Assembly: GCF_009296265.1 (NCBI RefSeq)
Contig: NZ_WBJS01000003.1
Span: 434,001-498,000, forward strand
Origin: Thioclava sp. JE_KL1
GTDB lineage: Bacteria > Pseudomonadota > Alphaproteobacteria > Rhodobacterales > Rhodobacteraceae
Length of the DNA stretch: 64,000 bases
Direction of reading: 5' to 3'
Part shown: one piece after another, positions 52,125 through 59,521 of the stretch
How the letters are laid out: every line of letters starts with the position of its first letter
How positions within the stretch are numbered: the first letter of the stretch is position 1
Notes under the pieces: model-generated
What the model was told of the DNA's origin: nothing
Seen by the model: the letters and a program-made list of their open reading frames with translations, nothing else
Database searches by the model: none
Position numbers and translations under genes: made by a program

Positions 52125-52841
52125 ATGGCGCAGCTGTCTCGGGTATCCGGCAAGAGAATGGCGCGGTTTCTGCAAAAGCAGACCCGCTTCTACCAACCCT
52201 TCGGCGTGATCCCGACCCGCGCGCTACGCGCCACGCTGCGTCCCGGCGATGTGCTTCTGGTCGAGGGCGATCGGCGGATATCGGCGGCGATCAAATATCT
52301 CACCCATTCCACATGGTCGCATGCGGCTTTCTATTCCGGTGGCCCGCCCGGTGGCGAACTGATCGAGGCCGATCTGGAGGCAGGCGTGCGGATCGCGGGG
52401 CTTGCGGCCTATGCGCATCTCAACACGCGTATCTGCCGCCCCGTGGGGCTTGGGCACGACCGGATCGAAGAGGTGATCGATTACATGCAGAGCGCCGTCG
52501 GGCGGCAATACGATCTGAAAAACGTGATCGACCTCGTGCGGTATCTGCTACCGCGCCCGCCTGTGCCGCATCGGTTTCGGCGGCGGATGCTGGCTTTGGG
52601 ATCGGGCGATCCGACGCGGGCAATCTGTTCGACCGTGATCGCGGAGGCGTTTCACGCGGTCCACTATCCGATCCTGCCCGATATCGAGATGGGCAGCGCC
52701 GACAGTCAGGGCGAGATCCTGCATATCCGGCACTCGTCGCTGTTTACGCCGCGCGATTTCGATCTCTCGCCCTATTTCGATGTGATCAAGCCGACGCTGG
52801 AAGACGGGTTCGATTTTCGCGAATTGCCACTGGAGGAGTGA
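52125..52841 (+). CDS. YiiX/YebB-like permuted papain-fold cysteine hydrolase
   Basis: 238 residues from ATG 52125 with AAGGAGGAG upstream. Motifs of the YiiX/lecithin-retinol-acyltransferase-like NlpC/P60 superfamily: PGDVLLVEGDRRISAAIKYLTHSTWSHAAFY (catalytic His in SHAAFY) and, after it, AICSTVIAEAFHAVHYP (catalytic Cys), the permuted order His then Cys. No signal peptide. Relatives cleave amide or ester bonds in peptides or lipids. Substrate unknown. Confidence 0.7.
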   Translation: MAQLSRVSGKRMARFLQKQTRFYQPFGVIPTRALRATLRPGDVLLVEGDRRISAAIKYLTHSTWSHAAFYSGGPPGGELIEADLEAGVRIAGLAAYAHLNTRICRPVGLGHDRIEEVIDYMQSAVGRQYDLKNVIDLVRYLLPRPPVPHRFRRRMLALGSGDPTRAICSTVIAEAFHAVHYPILPDIEMGSADSQGEILHIRHSSLFTPRDFDLSPYFDVIKPTLEDGFDFRELPLEE

Positions 52842-52849
52842 CGCCGAAG

Positions 52850-52890
52850 GGGGGGGAGCCTCCGGCGGGGATATTTATATCAAGAGGAAG
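52850..52890. repeat. Intergenic repeat, degenerate forward copy
   Basis: GGGGGGGAGCCTCC, then CGGGGATATTT (52866-52876), then ATATCAAGAGGAAG. It lies between the cysteine hydrolase gene and the convergent Fe-S carrier gene. Confidence 0.65.
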
Positions 52891-52929
52891 CGAGGATGCG
52901 CCATCTGGCAGGGCGCATCGCCTGCATCG

Positions 52930-53259
52930 TTACATCGCGAAGGAGACGCCGCAGCCGCAGGAGCTGGATGCATTCGGGTTCTCGATCACGAAACGCGCGC
53001 CGATCAGTTCTTCGGTGAAGTCGATCGTGGCGTTCTCGAGGAATGGCAGCGAGACCGGGTCGATCAGGACCTTCTGGCCCGCGCCTTCTAGCACGATGTC
53101 GTCGCCCGCAGGCGTCTCTTCGAGCTTGATATCATACTGAAAACCGGAACAGCCGCCGCCCTCGACGGCCACGCGCAGCGCTTGCGGCGCTTCGCGACCT
53201 TCATTGATTTCCGCCAGACGCGCAAAGGCGCGCTCGGTCACTTTCGGAGGGAGTTGCAT
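52930..53259 (-). CDS. A-type iron-sulfur cluster carrier (ErpA/IscA family)
   Basis: 109 residues. The three cluster cysteines are present: VEGGGCSGFQYDIKL (first Cys about residue 37) and the C-terminal SSCGCGVSFAM pair. FLENATIDFTEELIGARFVIENPNA is typical. It passes Fe-S clusters to client enzymes. ErpA is the most likely member in this group, but IscA and SufA cannot be excluded. It is divergent from dgt, with 93 bp between start codons. Confidence 0.88.
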   Translation of the reverse strand: MQLPPKVTERAFARLAEINEGREAPQALRVAVEGGGCSGFQYDIKLEETPAGDDIVLEGAGQKVLIDPVSLPFLENATIDFTEELIGARFVIENPNASSSCGCGVSFAM

Positions 53260-53352
53260 CGGATTGGCCTTCCTGACCCCACGGGGCCTGTATTTCCGTC
53301 ACATCCGAGATATAGGAGGGCCGAAGCGTGCCGACAAGACGAGGTTTTACCA

Positions 53353-54564
53353 GTGCTCAAGCCCTATGCCTGCCAGCCCGGCGAGAGCCGCGGGCGGCTT
53401 CACCCCGAAAGCATGTCCACTTTCCGCTCGCCGTTCCAGCGCGATCGGGACCGGATTATCCATTCTTCGGCCTTCCGACGGCTCAAGCACAAGACGCAGG
53501 TCTTCGTCGAACATGAGGGCGATTATTACCGCACGCGCCTGACCCACACGATCGAGGTGGCGCAGGTGGCGCGCACCATCGCGGGGACGCTGGGGCTGAA
53601 CACCGATCTGGCCGAAGCGGTGGCGCTGGCGCATGATCTGGGCCATCCGCCCTTCGGGCATACCGGCGAGGACGCGCTGGCCGAGCTGATGAAGCCCTAT
53701 GGGGGCTTCGATCACAATGCGCAGGCGCTGCGGATCGTGACAAAGCTGGAGAAGCATTACGCGGGCTTCGACGGGCTGAACCTGACCTGGGAGACGCTGG
53801 AAGGCATCGCCAAGCACAACGGCCCTGCGATTTCCGATAAGGGCGGCTCGCACAGCTTCCCGAGCCGTGAGGAGCTGCCCTATGCGCTGGCCGAGGTCGA
53901 TGCGGCCTGGGATCTGGAGCTGGAGACCAATGCTTCTGCCGAGGCGCAGGTGGCGGCGGTGGCCGATGACGTGGCCTATAACCACCACGATCTGCATGAC
54001 GGCCTGCGTGCGGGGCTCTTCGACGAGGACGATCTGTGCGAATTGCCGGTAATCGAAGCCTGTTTCGCCGAGGTGGACAAGCTGCATCCCGGTCTCGACC
54101 GCACGCGCCGCCAGCACGAGGCGCTGCGCCGGGTCTTCGGCGTGATGGTCGAAGACGTGATCGCGGTGGCCGAGAACCGGCTGACCTCGCTCGGCCCGCA
54201 ATCGGTCGACGATATCCGTCAGATGGACGGGCCGATCATCCGCTTCTCGAAGCCGCTTTATCAAAGCCTCAAGGTGCTCAAGCAATTCCTGTTCGAGCGC
54301 ATGTATCGCGCGCCCTCCGTGGTGGTGGAGCGCAAGCGCGTGACCGAAATGATCAACGCGCTGTTCCCGCTGTTCATGGAACGCCCGGAGCTTCTGCCCG
54401 AGGAATGGCAGGAGGAAGTCTCCCGCGCGCGCATCCTCGGCGGCGACTGCACGCGGCCCGAATCGAAGCAGGCGCTGGCGCGGGTCGTGCTCGATTACGT
54501 GGCCGGGATGACAGACCGCTTCGCCATTCAGGAATATGATAGGCTGGTGGGGCGCGGGCGCTGA
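53353..54564 (+). CDS. dgt: Deoxyguanosinetriphosphate triphosphohydrolase-like protein
   Basis: 403 residues taking GTG 53353 as start (LKPYACQPGESRGRLHPE follows, and GAGG lies nine bases upstream); a longer frame to 53182 would read into the divergent gene and is unlikely. HD-domain metal site: RLTHTIEVAQVARTIA, AHDLGHPPFGHTGEDAL, and the later LAEVDAAWD region. SPFQRDRDRIIHSSAFRRLKHKTQVF is the dGTPase signature. It hydrolyses dNTPs to nucleoside and triphosphate, controlling pools. Confidence 0.9.
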   Translation: MLKPYACQPGESRGRLHPESMSTFRSPFQRDRDRIIHSSAFRRLKHKTQVFVEHEGDYYRTRLTHTIEVAQVARTIAGTLGLNTDLAEAVALAHDLGHPPFGHTGEDALAELMKPYGGFDHNAQALRIVTKLEKHYAGFDGLNLTWETLEGIAKHNGPAISDKGGSHSFPSREELPYALAEVDAAWDLELETNASAEAQVAAVADDVAYNHHDLHDGLRAGLFDEDDLCELPVIEACFAEVDKLHPGLDRTRRQHEALRRVFGVMVEDVIAVAENRLTSLGPQSVDDIRQMDGPIIRFSKPLYQSLKVLKQFLFERMYRAPSVVVERKRVTEMINALFPLFMERPELLPEEWQEEVSRARILGGDCTRPESKQALARVVLDYVAGMTDRFAIQEYDRLVGRGR

Positions 54565-54624
54565 GGCGGAACAACTGGCCTTCCGTCTCGTTGTCTCCGC
54601 GAATGCAACGCATAGGAGGGATTC

Positions 54625-55047
54625 ATGATCCGCAAGCACGCATCGGCCCATTGGGAAGGCACCATCAAGGGCGGCAAAGGCACGATTTCGACCGAGAGCG
54701 GCGCGCTGAAGTCGCAGCCCTACGGTTTCAACACCCGGTTCGAAGATGAGCCCGGTTCGAATCCCGAGGAATTGATCGGCGCGGCTCACGCGTCCTGCTT
54801 CTCGATGGCGCTGTCGCTTCAGCTCGAGCAGGCAGGCGTCTCGGATGTCGTGATCGACACCAAGGCGGAAATCTCGCTCGACAAGGAGGGCGATGGCTTC
54901 GCGGTGAAGAAATCCGCGCTGACCTCGATCGTGAAAGGTACTGGCGACGAGGAGGCCATCCGCAAGGCGGCCGAGGGCGCCAAGGAAGGCTGCCCGATCT
55001 CGAAGCTTCTGAACTGCGAGATCACGCTGGACCTGACGATCAACTGA
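54625..55047 (+). CDS. osmC: OsmC-family peroxiredoxin
   Basis: 140 residues. Two redox cysteines in GAAHASCFSMALSLQLEQAG (peroxidatic) and AAEGAKEGCPISKLLNCEI (resolving), the OsmC/Ohr layout; the N-terminus RKHASAHWEGTIKGGKGTISTESGAL is that of OsmC rather than Ohr. It reduces organic hydroperoxides. A strong terminator follows. Confidence 0.92.
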   Translation: MIRKHASAHWEGTIKGGKGTISTESGALKSQPYGFNTRFEDEPGSNPEELIGAAHASCFSMALSLQLEQAGVSDVVIDTKAEISLDKEGDGFAVKKSALTSIVKGTGDEEAIRKAAEGAKEGCPISKLLNCEITLDLTIN

Positions 55048-55070
55048 TCCGGTCCCGATCGACCAAAGTA

Positions 55071-55098
55071 AAAGGGCGCCCGGTGAGGCGCCCTTTTT
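55071..55098. terminator. Bidirectional intrinsic terminator between osmC and GST gene
   Basis: Perfect 10-bp stem AAAGGGCGCC/GGCGCCCTTT with a 6-base loop and T-run TTTTT on the plus strand; the minus strand reads TTTTACTTT after the stem. It serves osmC (plus) and the GST gene (minus). Confidence 0.85.
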
Positions 55099-55117
55099 CA
55101 TGTCTTGGGTCTGGCGT

Positions 55118-55807
55118 TCAGCGCTTGAAGAGATGCTTCTGCGCTTCGCGGCTCGAATTGTCGCTGCGCTCATCGGCAGACAGGGCCCGGCCCGCTTTGA
55201 CGCCCGGGCGGTCGCCGACCTCGTCCAGCCAGCGCTTCAGGTTCGGTTTGTCGTCGAGCGTCTGCTCCTGCCCTTCCCAGAGCGAGGCCCAGCCCCAGGA
55301 CGCCATATCCGCGATCGAGTAGAAATCGCCGGCAAGGTAGCGGGTCTCGGCGAGACGGCGGTCCATGACGCCATAAAGCCGCCCGGTTTCGGCGCGGTAG
55401 CGATCCTTCGCATAGGGCAGGTCCTGCGACGGCTCCAGCTTGGGCGCGTATTTCAGGAAATGGTGCGCCTGACCGGCCATCGGGCCCAGCCCGCCGACCT
55501 GCCAGAACAGCCATTCGTCGACCGCGATCCGGTCGCGCTCGGTCTCGCCGTAGAACTGGCCGGTCTTGCGGGCGAGATATTGCAGGATCGCGCCGCTTTC
55601 GAAGATCGAGACAGGTTCGCCATCCGGGCCGTCGCGGTCGATGATCGCGGGCATCCGGTTGTTGGGCGAGATTTTCAGAAATTCCGGCTCGAATTGCTCG
55701 CCCTTGCCGATATTCACCAGGTGGGTCTCGTAGGGCAGGCCCATCTCTTCGAGCGCGATGGAAATTTTCCAGCCGTTCGGCGTGGGCCAAAAATAGAGGT
55801 CGATCAT
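55118..55807 (-). CDS. Glutathione S-transferase (YfcG/Ure2-like)
   Basis: 229 residues. Thioredoxin-fold N-terminus: MIDLYFWPTPNGWKISIALEEMGLPYETHLVNIGKGEQFEPEFLKISPNNRMPAIID, with Asn-Gly in place of a catalytic Ser and the cis-Pro in NNRMPAI, then FESGAILQYLARKTG. The helical C-terminal domain follows. YfcG-type enzymes have disulfide-bond reductase activity with glutathione. It shares a terminator with osmC. Confidence 0.88.
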   Translation of the reverse strand: MIDLYFWPTPNGWKISIALEEMGLPYETHLVNIGKGEQFEPEFLKISPNNRMPAIIDRDGPDGEPVSIFESGAILQYLARKTGQFYGETERDRIAVDEWLFWQVGGLGPMAGQAHHFLKYAPKLEPSQDLPYAKDRYRAETGRLYGVMDRRLAETRYLAGDFYSIADMASWGWASLWEGQEQTLDDKPNLKRWLDEVGDRPGVKAGRALSADERSDNSSREAQKHLFKR

Positions 55808-55841
55808 GGGGTCTCCGTCAGGTTAGGCGGCAGGTTCCGCT

Positions 55842-56759
55842 CTACTTTGCCGCACGCTGGAACGAGGGCAAGGCGAAACCCGGTGTGCGCGGACGCGCAA
55901 ACAGGCGCGACCAGCGGGGGTCTTGCGCCTTAGGTAGTGCTTCGGCGAGAAAGGGAAGCGGCAGTCGGTCGGGCTGGCGCAGCACTTGACGGTAAAGGTC
56001 GAACAGCCCCTCGCGCATGTAGCAGGCGAAATGGCAGACGCGTTTCGCGGGCGGGGCGACGGGGTAGCCGAGATCTTCGAGAACCTCGATCACCTCGGGC
56101 GCGTCGATCTGCAGATCGAGCCAGTTGCGCATCGGCTGCGACAGGCCATTTCCCAAAGACCGCTCGCGCCCGCCCGCGACGCCCCACTCGAACAGGAAAT
56201 CGAACAGGTCGTTGTCGCGGCTGGTGACGTTGAGTACCTCGCAGCTGCGTCCCGCAGGGCTCGCCATCGCCTCCTCGGCGCGGCTCTGGAATTCCGCGGC
56301 GGCCAGCAGCACCATCCGCGCGACTTGCCCCGCATGGGCATGGCGCAGCGCGCGCAGGGCGACACGTGCGCCCATCGAATGGCCGATGATTCCCACCGGA
56401 CGCCCGGTCGCGGCATGAAGCGCGCCGATCAGGCGGGCAAGGCGCTGTGCGGCGATCTCGGCCATGTCGTAGATCCGGGTCAGCCGCCCCGTCGATTGCC
56501 AGCTGAACGCAATCCCCAACCCCTCGCCGGGATTGCTGCCGTCGAAGCCGAGCGCGCGCGGCCAGCTGATCGCGGTGTGCAGATTGAAGCTCGGCTCCAT
56601 CGCGAAGATATGCTGATACGGGTCGCGCCCCTCGACGCCCGCCGCATAGCCGTAGCCGTGGATCATCAAGACGACCGGGGCACCCTCCGGCAGCGCGCGC
56701 GCCTGAGCGATGACATCGGCGGGCAGCTCGGAGCTGGCATGGACCTTGAGAAGCGGCAT
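55842..56759 (-). CDS. Alpha/beta hydrolase
   Basis: 305 residues. VVLMIHGYGYAAG gives the oxyanion-hole region, GIIGHSMGARVALRALRHA the nucleophile elbow (Ser about 130), and a late catalytic Asp/His pair is plausible (NVTSRDNDLFDF; CHFACYM). No signal peptide, so cytoplasmic. An esterase or lipase-like enzyme; substrate unknown. It lies 34 bp from the GST gene in the same direction. Confidence 0.72.
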   Translation of the reverse strand: MPLLKVHASSELPADVIAQARALPEGAPVVLMIHGYGYAAGVEGRDPYQHIFAMEPSFNLHTAISWPRALGFDGSNPGEGLGIAFSWQSTGRLTRIYDMAEIAAQRLARLIGALHAATGRPVGIIGHSMGARVALRALRHAHAGQVARMVLLAAAEFQSRAEEAMASPAGRSCEVLNVTSRDNDLFDFLFEWGVAGGRERSLGNGLSQPMRNWLDLQIDAPEVIEVLEDLGYPVAPPAKRVCHFACYMREGLFDLYRQVLRQPDRLPLPFLAEALPKAQDPRWSRLFARPRTPGFALPSFQRAAK

Positions 56760-56901
56760 TTGGGCCTCGGGGGAGGAGCGCAGGCGCGGGTTGTTGTTCT
56801 AATCCGAACGCAGCTTTTCGTCGGAAAGTTCCCCCCCCTTGCGTGAGCCTGCAGCGACGGCACGCATTCGTTTTGTGCGATCGTGACATCGCCGCTATGC
56901 G

Positions 56902-56930
56902 TTGACCCAGCGCCGCCTGCGCGCTATCGC
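56902..56930 (+). promoter_or_regulatory. Candidate promoter of metZ
   Basis: TTGACC (56902-56907), 17-bp spacer, TATCGC (56925-56930), 37 bp before the metZ start. A reasonable vegetative promoter. I looked for a SAM-II riboswitch here, as found before met genes in this class, and saw none. Confidence 0.4.
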
Positions 56931-56967
56931 AGCCCCAAGCCGCGACAGACCGCCGCAGGAGGCCCCG

Positions 56968-58143
56968 ATGACAGAGCGCAAGACCCGCACCAAACTCGTC
57001 CATGACGGCATTCGCCGCAGCCAATATGGCGAACTGGCCGAGGCGATGTTCCTGACGCAGGGCTTTGCGTACCCCTCGGCCGAAGCCGCCGAGGCGCGGT
57101 TCCTCAACGCCTCCGATGATGAGTTCATCTATGCGCGCTACGGCAACCCCACCACGCGCATGTTCGAAGACCGGATGGCCTCGATCGAAGGCACCGAAGA
57201 CGCTTTCGCCTGCGCCTCCGGCATGGCCGCGATCAATGGCGCGCTGACCTGCCTCGTGAAGGCGGACGATCACATCGTGGCCGCGCGCCAGATGTTCGGC
57301 TCCTGCCTGCATGTGCTGAAGGTTCTGCAGGGCTTCGGCGTCGATGTGACGCTGGTCGACGGCACCGATCTCGACGCGTGGCGCGCCGCAATGCGTCCCG
57401 AGACGAAGGTCTGCTTCTTCGAGAGCGTCTCGAACCCCGGCCTCGAGGTGATGGATGTCGCGGGCATCGTGAAAATCGCTCATGAGGGCGGCGCGACGGT
57501 GGTAGTCGACAACGTCTTCGCCTCGCCGATTTTCTCGCGTGCAGTGGAACTTGGCGCAGATGTGATCGTCTATTCCGCGACCAAGCATATCGATGGCGGC
57601 GGGCGCGTGCTCGGCGGTGTCGTGCTGGGTTCGAAAGAGTATATCCGCGGTCCGCTGGAAACTTACGTGAAGCACACCGGCGGCGCGATGAGCCCGTTCC
57701 ACGCCTGGGTTCTGCTGAGCGGGTTGCAGACGCTCGATCTGCGGGTACGCGCGCAGGCGGCGAACGCGGCTGCCGTGGCCAGCGCCGTTGCGGGCCATGA
57801 AAAACTCGCCCGTACCGTCTATCCCGGCCTGATGGATCATCCCCAACATGCATTGGCGATGGAGCAGATGGGCTCGGGCGGCACGATGCTGGCGCTCGAC
57901 CTGAAAGGCGGCAAGGAGGCGGCGTTCCGCTTCCTCAACGCGCTGCAGATCGTCTCGATCTCGAACAACCTCGGCGATGCGAAATCCATTGCGACCCATC
58001 CGGCGACGACGACCCACAAAAATCTGTCGGAAGAGGAGCGGGAGGCGATCGCGATCACCCCCGGTCTGATCCGCATCTCGATGGGGATCGAGGACGGAGG
58101 CGACCTGATCGCCGACATCAAGGGGGCGCTCGACGCGGCCTGA
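56968..58143 (+). CDS. metZ: O-succinylhomoserine sulfhydrylase
   Basis: 391 residues from ATG 56968 with CAGGAGG upstream. Cys/Met-metabolism PLP family: FIYARYGNPTTRMFEDRMASIEG, SGMAAINGAL, ESVSNPGLEVMDV, and the PLP lysine K206 in YSATKHIDGGGRVLGG. Sequence style and length match MetZ, which makes homocysteine from O-succinylhomoserine and sulfide. MetB or MetC-type activity is less likely but not excluded. Confidence 0.9.
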   Translation: MTERKTRTKLVHDGIRRSQYGELAEAMFLTQGFAYPSAEAAEARFLNASDDEFIYARYGNPTTRMFEDRMASIEGTEDAFACASGMAAINGALTCLVKADDHIVAARQMFGSCLHVLKVLQGFGVDVTLVDGTDLDAWRAAMRPETKVCFFESVSNPGLEVMDVAGIVKIAHEGGATVVVDNVFASPIFSRAVELGADVIVYSATKHIDGGGRVLGGVVLGSKEYIRGPLETYVKHTGGAMSPFHAWVLLSGLQTLDLRVRAQAANAAAVASAVAGHEKLARTVYPGLMDHPQHALAMEQMGSGGTMLALDLKGGKEAAFRFLNALQIVSISNNLGDAKSIATHPATTTHKNLSEEEREAIAITPGLIRISMGIEDGGDLIADIKGALDAA

Positions 58144-58180
58144 ACGGGGTGAACCGATTGCCGCGATCCGGCGTATTGTC

Positions 58181-58209
58181 TTGGACATCGCCCTCAAAAA
58201 CCCCATATC
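58181..58209 (+). promoter_or_regulatory. Candidate promoter of folE2
   Basis: TTGGAC (58181-58186), 17-bp spacer, CATATC (58204-58209), 31 bp before folE2. No Zur-box-like palindrome was seen, though folE2 is often zinc-regulated in other bacteria. Confidence 0.33.
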
Positions 58210-58240
58210 TGGCGGGACCGGGCGCACCGGAGGACAGGAT

Positions 58241-59335
58241 ATGAACGTGCAAGGCAGGATCGACACCCCCGACAATGACGACGCCCGCGCCGCGCTCGAC
58301 GTGCTGCGTGCATGGGCGGCGAAGGCCGACCCGGTCGAGGTCGCACAGCTCGATCCGGCGATCGCGCGGCTGCTGCCGGGCCACGAGGTCTCGAACTACC
58401 CAGATCTGAGCCGCGACTACGACGCGGATTTCGAGGCGGACGAGACCTACAAGGCGACGATGCCCGACCTGCAGAACGGCCCGTCCTCGCTGATCGTGGG
58501 CGCCCATACCCGGATCGAACATGTCGGCATCTCGAATTTCCGCCTGCCGGTGCGGTTTCATACCCGCGACAATGGCGATCTGACGCTGGAGGCGTCGGTC
58601 ACCGGGACGGTCAGCCTCGAAGCGGAGAAGAAGGGCATCAACATGTCCCGCGTGATGCGCAGCTTCTACGTCCATGCGGAGAAGACCTTCTCCTTCGAGG
58701 TGATGGAAGCCGCGCTCGACGATTACATGGATGATCTCGAGAGCTTCGACGCCCGTCTGATGATGCGGGTCTCTTTCCCGGTGAAGCGGCCCTCGCTGCG
58801 CTCCGGGCTGGAAGGCTGGCAGTATTACGATATCGCGCTGGAACTGATCGAGACCGCCGGGGTGCGCACCAAGGTGATCCATCTCGATTACGTCTATTCC
58901 TCGACCTGCCCGTGCTCGCTGGAACTCTCGGAGCATGCCCGCGCCAGCCGCGGCCAGCTGGCCACGCCCCATTCGCAGCGCTCCGTCGCGCGGATTTCGG
59001 CGGTGGTTGAGCCGGGCGAGGTGCTGTGGTTCGAGGACATGATCGATCTCGCACGCGCCGCGGTGCCGACCGAGACGCAGGTCATGGTCAAGCGCGAGGA
59101 CGAACAGGCCTTTGCGGAATTGAACGCCGCCAACCCGATCTTCGTCGAGGATGCCGTGCGCGCCTTCGCCGAGCGCCTTCTAGCGGATGCCCGTATCGGC
59201 GATTTCCGCATCGTGGCCAGCCATCAGGAAAGCCTGCACAGCCATGACGCCGTGGCCATGCTGACCGAGGGCGAGACCTTCGCATCCGCCAGCGTCGATC
59301 CGAAGCTGTTCGCCACGCTGATCCATCAGGGCTAA
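58241..59335 (+). CDS. folE2: GTP cyclohydrolase I type 2 (FolE2)
   Basis: 364 residues from ATG 58241 (CGGAGGAC upstream). Tunnelling fold with HVGISNFRLPVRFHTRDNGDL, KKGINMSRVMRSFY, and the catalytic Cys in YSSTCPCSLELSEHARASRGQLATPHSQRS, the GCYH-IB signature. It makes dihydroneopterin triphosphate for folate and can use metals other than zinc. No classical folE is in the window, so it may be the only enzyme for this step. Confidence 0.93.
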   Translation: MNVQGRIDTPDNDDARAALDVLRAWAAKADPVEVAQLDPAIARLLPGHEVSNYPDLSRDYDADFEADETYKATMPDLQNGPSSLIVGAHTRIEHVGISNFRLPVRFHTRDNGDLTLEASVTGTVSLEAEKKGINMSRVMRSFYVHAEKTFSFEVMEAALDDYMDDLESFDARLMMRVSFPVKRPSLRSGLEGWQYYDIALELIETAGVRTKVIHLDYVYSSTCPCSLELSEHARASRGQLATPHSQRSVARISAVVEPGEVLWFEDMIDLARAAVPTETQVMVKREDEQAFAELNAANPIFVEDAVRAFAERLLADARIGDFRIVASHQESLHSHDAVAMLTEGETFASASVDPKLFATLIHQG

Positions 59336-59383
59336 GCGCGGGTAGGGGCTGTCTCCGCCGCGTTGATGCGCGTTGTAGGCGGT

Positions 59384-59440
59384 GACGGGGCTCTGCCCCC
59401 GTCCTGCGGGCCCCCGGGATATTTCCGCAAGAGCGAAGAC
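59384..59440. repeat. Intergenic repeat, forward copy
   Basis: Hairpin GGGGCTCTGCCCC (59387-59399), core CCCCCGGGATATTT (59411-59424), then CCGCAAGAGCGAAG. It lies between folE2 and the helicase gene. Confidence 0.78.
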
Positions 59441-59521
59441 GGGCGCTGAAGCTTACGTTAGGCGAACAGATGCCGAACATGCCCCTTTCCCTCTGAAGGC
59501 CGAACCGCTAGATTGCCTCCC

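Noticed and set aside
53182-53352. N-terminal extension of dgt in the longer frame starting at 53182.
   Set aside because: It would run antisense through the start of the Fe-S carrier gene and has no similarity to dGTPases; GTG 53353 with an upstream GAGG fits the family start.
54740-54770. GGTTCGAATCC word resembling a tRNA T-loop.
   Set aside because: It lies in frame within osmC and encodes the conserved GSNPEEL segment; no tRNA fold surrounds it.
56760-56967. Possible SAM-II or other methionine riboswitch before metZ.
   Set aside because: The conserved SAM-II pseudoknot sequences are not visible; only an ordinary promoter-like pair was found.
59513-59521. TTG start three codons before the helicase ATG.
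   Set aside because: No better ribosome site for TTG; ATG 59522 is simpler.
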